Origin: a virus
Reading direction: 5' to 3' (one strand)
IMG/VR virus record: IMGVR_UViG_3300008259_000298
Span: 1-21,726 of that record
DNA length: 21,726 bases
Below the pieces are notes generated by a model. It was not told the DNA's origin, made no database searches, and was given only the letters and a program-made list of their open reading frames with translations. The first letter of the stretch is position 1. Each line of letters opens with the position of its first letter. This document shows positions 19,365 to 21,726 of the stretch, piece after piece. Both the position numbers and the translations under genes were made by a program.

Positions 19365-20129
19365 ATGGCAAACGAAACAACAAGTTCAACTCTTAGTATT
19401 ACTTCTTCAGGTAAAACTGTTGAAGTTCCTGTGTACCCTTCAATCACTGCTTCAGCAGTAAATGAAGCAACTGATTTATCAAACACAGCAATCAACCCAA
19501 CTTCAGCTACTATTACAGCTAGTGAGACGGGCGTGATGACTACATTAACAGACCTAGCAAGAGATTCAGCTAGCAGAAATGTAGCTGCTGACATTGGTCA
19601 ATTATTCGGTAACGCTATCGCTCAGAAAGTTGATACTGATTTAGTTGGATTGTTTGTGAACTTTACTACTAACGAAGTAGGTGCCGCAGCAGTTGAATTA
19701 GATGCAGATTTAATTTTCAAAGCTGTTGCTAAACTAAGAATGCAAAATGTACCAGCACCTCTTTATGGTGTATTCCACCCAAGAGCTGTGTACAATTTGA
19801 AAAAATCTTTAACGCAAGCTGGATATAATACAAATGCAAATGCAATTTCTGAACTAGGAAATGAAATTTTAAGAAATAATTTCATTGGAACAGTTGCAGG
19901 AGTTCAAATATTTGAAAACGCAAATATTACTCCAGATGCAAATGATGATGCTTATGGTGCAGTATTTCACCCAGCTTCATTAGGCTTAGCTATCAAAGAA
20001 GACTTTAAAGTGGAGACTCAAAGAGACGCCTCACTTAGAGCAACAGAAGTGGTGGCCAGCATAGTATATGGTAAAGGTGCAATCAAACAATCTTATGGTT
20101 GTGCGGTTATTACTGATACTACTATCTAA
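19365..20129 (+). CDS. Major capsid protein (HK97-fold type), apparently short at N-terminus
   Basis: 254 residues. Signatures: GKTVEVPVYPSITASAV, NEATDLSNTAINPTSATIT, ETGVMTTLTDLARDSASRNV, AADIGQLFGNAIAQKVDTDL, ELGNEILRNNFIGTVAGVQI and VETQRDASLRATEVVASIVY. Order and spacing fit the capsid proteins of this phage group, whose N-terminus is typically MANETTSSTL followed by some 35-40 residues (an N-arm and helix) before the segment that starts at about residue 12 here. That segment seems missing with the frame kept. The remainder looks intact. Confidence 0.85.
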   Translation: MANETTSSTLSITSSGKTVEVPVYPSITASAVNEATDLSNTAINPTSATITASETGVMTTLTDLARDSASRNVAADIGQLFGNAIAQKVDTDLVGLFVNFTTNEVGAAAVELDADLIFKAVAKLRMQNVPAPLYGVFHPRAVYNLKKSLTQAGYNTNANAISELGNEILRNNFIGTVAGVQIFENANITPDANDDAYGAVFHPASLGLAIKEDFKVETQRDASLRATEVVASIVYGKGAIKQSYGCAVITDTTI

Positions 20130-20140
20130 TTAAGACAATC

Positions 20141-20162
20141 GGTGGGGTGTAAAAGCCCCACC
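20141..20162 (+). terminator. GC-rich hairpin after the capsid gene
   Basis: GGTGGGG (20141-20147) pairs perfectly with CCCCACC (20156-20162) around an 8-base loop. It is the most GC-rich element in the region. No U-run follows, so it may act as an mRNA 3' stabiliser or partial terminator, keeping capsid message higher than the neck genes downstream. Confidence 0.5.
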
Positions 20163-20180
20163 AACTAAACGAGATTAAAT

Positions 20181-20645
20181 ATGGCAAATTTTTCAGTAGA
20201 TTCAGATTTAACATTTTACCAACCAGATATTTTAACTTTTGGAATAGCAAGTTTTACTTCTCCAAATGATTACCATGCACAAGCACGAGCAGATATTGAA
20301 AGAGATTTAAGAATAAGATGGTTTCCAGTTTATTCAAAAGAAACTTATAGAGATATATCAATCCTAAATACAACTGAAATGGACGCTACATTATTAACTG
20401 ATGCGCAATTTAAACGAGCAAGTGTTTATAAAGTAATAGGATTTTATGCTTGTCCACAATTAACTAAATTTAACTCAAACGATAACCCAGATAGATTCCA
20501 AGTTATGATGAAACATTATCAGCAAATGTATGCTGATGAATTTGAATCTATTTTAAGAGATGGTGTTGAATATGATGCTGATGATTCTAATACAATTATT
20601 GATGCAGAAAAAGCGCCATATCATAGATTAAAAGTTATCAGATGA
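20181..20645 (+). CDS. Head-tail connector (neck) protein, gp6-like position
   Basis: 154 residues. FSVDSDLTFYQPDILTFGIA, then ADIERDLRIRWFPVY, ETYRDISILNTTEMDATLLT, FKRASVYKVIGFYACPQLTK and RFQVMMKHYQQMYADEFESI: a helical adaptor-type protein. Position right after the capsid gene is that of the HK97 gp6 connector. The fold assignment is by position and pattern, not a hard motif. The stop overlaps the next start (ATGA). Confidence 0.65.
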   Translation: MANFSVDSDLTFYQPDILTFGIASFTSPNDYHAQARADIERDLRIRWFPVYSKETYRDISILNTTEMDATLLTDAQFKRASVYKVIGFYACPQLTKFNSNDNPDRFQVMMKHYQQMYADEFESILRDGVEYDADDSNTIIDAEKAPYHRLKVIR

Positions 20646-20767
20646 AAATTACAGTTCAAGACAACACCCTTCAAGTTGCCAAGAACTTTGAAAAACAAGT
20701 TAGAGAGCAACCTTTTAAATTTTTCTGGTCAAATGCTATCAAGCATGACACAAAAATCAGAGCCTAG
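20642..20767 (+). pseudogene. Head-tail gene (HK97 gp10-like), N-terminal part, frame-broken
   Basis: ATG 20642 overlaps the neck stop as ATGA. Encodes KITVQDNTLQVAKNFEKQVR, then EQPFKFFWSNAIKHDTKIRA, the opening of the gp10-type family (N-terminal strand, helix, F..S.A...T). It stops at TAG 20765. The gene end that couples to the next gene is in the +1 frame (see 20733-20921). The intact family is usually 130 or more residues; here both parts together give about 93, so residues are missing as well as the frame. Confidence 0.5.
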
Positions 20768-20921
20768 CTATGCTATTATTTTCTTTGCTAATAAATTCCA
20801 AAATATAAAAGCATTAGGCAATCAAAGCAAAAGAAGATTCTTTGCAATAGGAGATAAAGAGGCTCAACCTATTACAAATGTATTTATGCAAGAATATAAA
20901 AAACTAAGTATAATTAAATGA
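20733..20921 (+). pseudogene. Same head-tail gene, C-terminal part in the +1 frame
   Basis: Frame open from 20646; ATGs at 20733 and 20745 are the only usable ones. Sense begins near SYAIIFFANKFQNIKALGNQ, then KRRFFAIGDKEAQPITNVFM and QEYKKLSIIK. This end resembles the tail of gp10-like proteins (basic loop, then P.T...M.E...L). Its TGA overlaps the next ATG (20918), so this frame is the true end of the gene. Upstream of about 20745 in this frame the translation looks like a shadow. Confidence 0.45.
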
Positions 20922-21358
20922 GCAAACGAGAAGATATAGCAGCTAATATTATTACAACAATTCTAACTGGAACATCTCCTATAACTTTAAAGAAAGTTAC
21001 TAGAGACCCCTTTAATGTAGATGAGTTATCTGAACAACAATATCCAGCTTGTTTCGTACAATCAGGAAATGAAACTCGTTCAGATGTTACTATTTTATCG
21101 CCAAATATTACAAGACAAGCAACAGCAGATTATGTAATTGTTGGATTTGTTAAAGGCACTCCGACAAATATTGACACAAAAAGAAACGAATTAATTACAA
21201 CGATTGAAACAAGATTGAATTCTGATAGAACACGAGGTGGGTATGCGAAACAAACTCAAGTTGTTGAGGTCTCAACAGATGAGGGTGTTTTATTCCCAGT
21301 TGGTGGTATCAGAATGGTAGTGAGAGTAATGTATCAATACATTTCTGGAACACCTTAA
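20918..21358 (+). CDS. Tail terminator/completion-like protein
   Basis: 146 residues, ATGA-coupled to the broken gene. N-terminal helix (REDIAANIITTILTG), then QQYPACFVQSGNETRSDVTI, a central strand (TADYVIVGFVKGT), a helix (NELITTIETRLNSDR) and the terminal strands RMVVRVMYQYISGTP. The alternation and the final V-R-V-x-Y-x-Y strand are typical of small tail-completion proteins that cap the tail tube. Position directly before the tube gene agrees. Confidence 0.65.
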   Translation: MSKREDIAANIITTILTGTSPITLKKVTRDPFNVDELSEQQYPACFVQSGNETRSDVTILSPNITRQATADYVIVGFVKGTPTNIDTKRNELITTIETRLNSDRTRGGYAKQTQVVEVSTDEGVLFPVGGIRMVVRVMYQYISGTP

Positions 21359-21381
21359 TATAAACAAACAAGGAGAAAAAC

Positions 21382-21726
21382 ATGGCAACTCATACTGGTT
21401 CAGAAGGGCTAATTAAAATTGGTTCTACTGTTTTAGGAGAACTAAGAAGCTATACACTAGAACAAACATCAGACACTATTGAAGACAGTTCAATGGGTGA
21501 TGCAGTAAGAACTTACAAAGCAGGTTTAAAAGCAAGTTCAGGTTCAGCAAGTGTATATTTTGACGAAGCTGATGCAGGACAATTATTATGCACAGTTGGT
21601 TCAGCAATAACATTAAATTTATTCCCAGAAGGTAATACTGCTGGCGACAAATTCTATGCTGTTGATGCAATCGTAACTGGTTATAATGTAAGCGCATCAT
21701 TTGATGGAATGGTAGAAGCAGAAATT
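21382..21726 (+). CDS. Major tail tube protein (partial, runs off the window)
   Basis: ATG 21382 has AAGGAGAAAAAC just upstream. 115 residues are present, no stop. THTGSEGLIKIGSTVLGELR, then YTLEQTSDTIEDSSMGDAVR, TYKAGLKASSGSASVYFDE, and FYAVDAIVTGYNVSASFDGM: the tail-tube pattern in which E...D.S.MGD.....K..SG.A.V.FD is conserved. These subunits form the stacked hexamer rings of a siphovirus tail. The strong ribosome site fits a highly expressed protein. Confidence 0.8.
   Translation, partial: MATHTGSEGLIKIGSTVLGELRSYTLEQTSDTIEDSSMGDAVRTYKAGLKASSGSASVYFDEADAGQLLCTVGSAITLNLFPEGNTAGDKFYAVDAIVTGYNVSASFDGMVEAEI

Noticed and set aside
19331-19594. 87-codon minus-strand frame
   Set aside because: Antisense to the capsid gene start; no ribosome site.
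21476-21700. 74-codon minus-strand frame rich in Leu, Gln and His
   Set aside because: Antisense shadow of the tail tube gene with biased composition.
1-21726. Integrase, tRNA, rRNA, CRISPR array or insertion sequence
   Set aside because: Looked for tyrosine/serine recombinase motifs, cloverleaf-like segments and regularly spaced repeats; none was seen by eye. An XRE regulator alone does not show lysogeny.

Overview
The window is a strongly AT-rich piece of a tailed-phage genome (Caudoviricetes). The order terminase - portal - MuF - scaffold - capsid - neck - tail completion - tail tube points to siphovirus-like morphology with an HK97-type head. Low GC, very short intergenic gaps, ATGA/TAATG stop-start overlaps, many proteins under 60 residues, 2OG-Fe(II) oxygenases, DUF3310 and a calcineurin-like phosphoesterase resemble uncultured marine phages of low-GC Alphaproteobacteria such as SAR11. 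The host is inference. I see no integrase, tRNA, rRNA, CRISPR array or insertion sequence.

Layout. (1) 1-3840, rightward: the end of a late module with two adjacent 2OG-Fe(II) oxygenases, a tail-chaperone-like protein, two tiny proteins, hairpins, a membrane-anchored coiled coil (XhlA-like), a metallophosphoesterase, an M15 endolysin, DUF3310, a beta-rich probable virion protein and a holin-like two-helix membrane protein. (2) 3830-9507, leftward: an early-type operon of about 20 small genes. It holds a divergent PD-(D/E)XK-like protein, a coiled-coil protein, an OB-fold/SSB-like protein, a RecB-type exonuclease, an XRE regulator, a lipoprotein, a run of tiny overlapping genes and a second nuclease-like protein. 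(3) 9508-9711: a divergent control region with back-to-back sigma70-like promoters and two mutually exclusive hairpins in the rightward leader. (4) 9712-13974, rightward: a DUF968/HNH nuclease, a DnaA-domain-IV-like protein, a winged-helix replication protein, an acidic-tailed protein, a membrane-anchored GH73-type hydrolase, small basic proteins, an HExxH peptidase, a ParB-like protein and a Mom-like DNA-modification protein. (5) 13976-21726: packaging and head/tail genes, running off the right edge inside the tail tube gene.

How it fits together: the divergent region probably drives recombination and host-takeover genes leftward and replication plus DNA-modification genes rightward, feeding into packaging. 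Modification (ParB + Mom-like) sits directly before terminase, as expected if DNA is protected before packaging.

The most unusual feature is damage in essential structural genes. The portal gene (16412-17601) changes frame and appears to lack an internal segment. The head-tail gene at 20642-20921 starts in one frame and ends in another. The capsid protein seems to lack an N-terminal segment in frame. These could be assembly or cloning artefacts, a defective genome, or real rearrangements; read-level evidence is needed.
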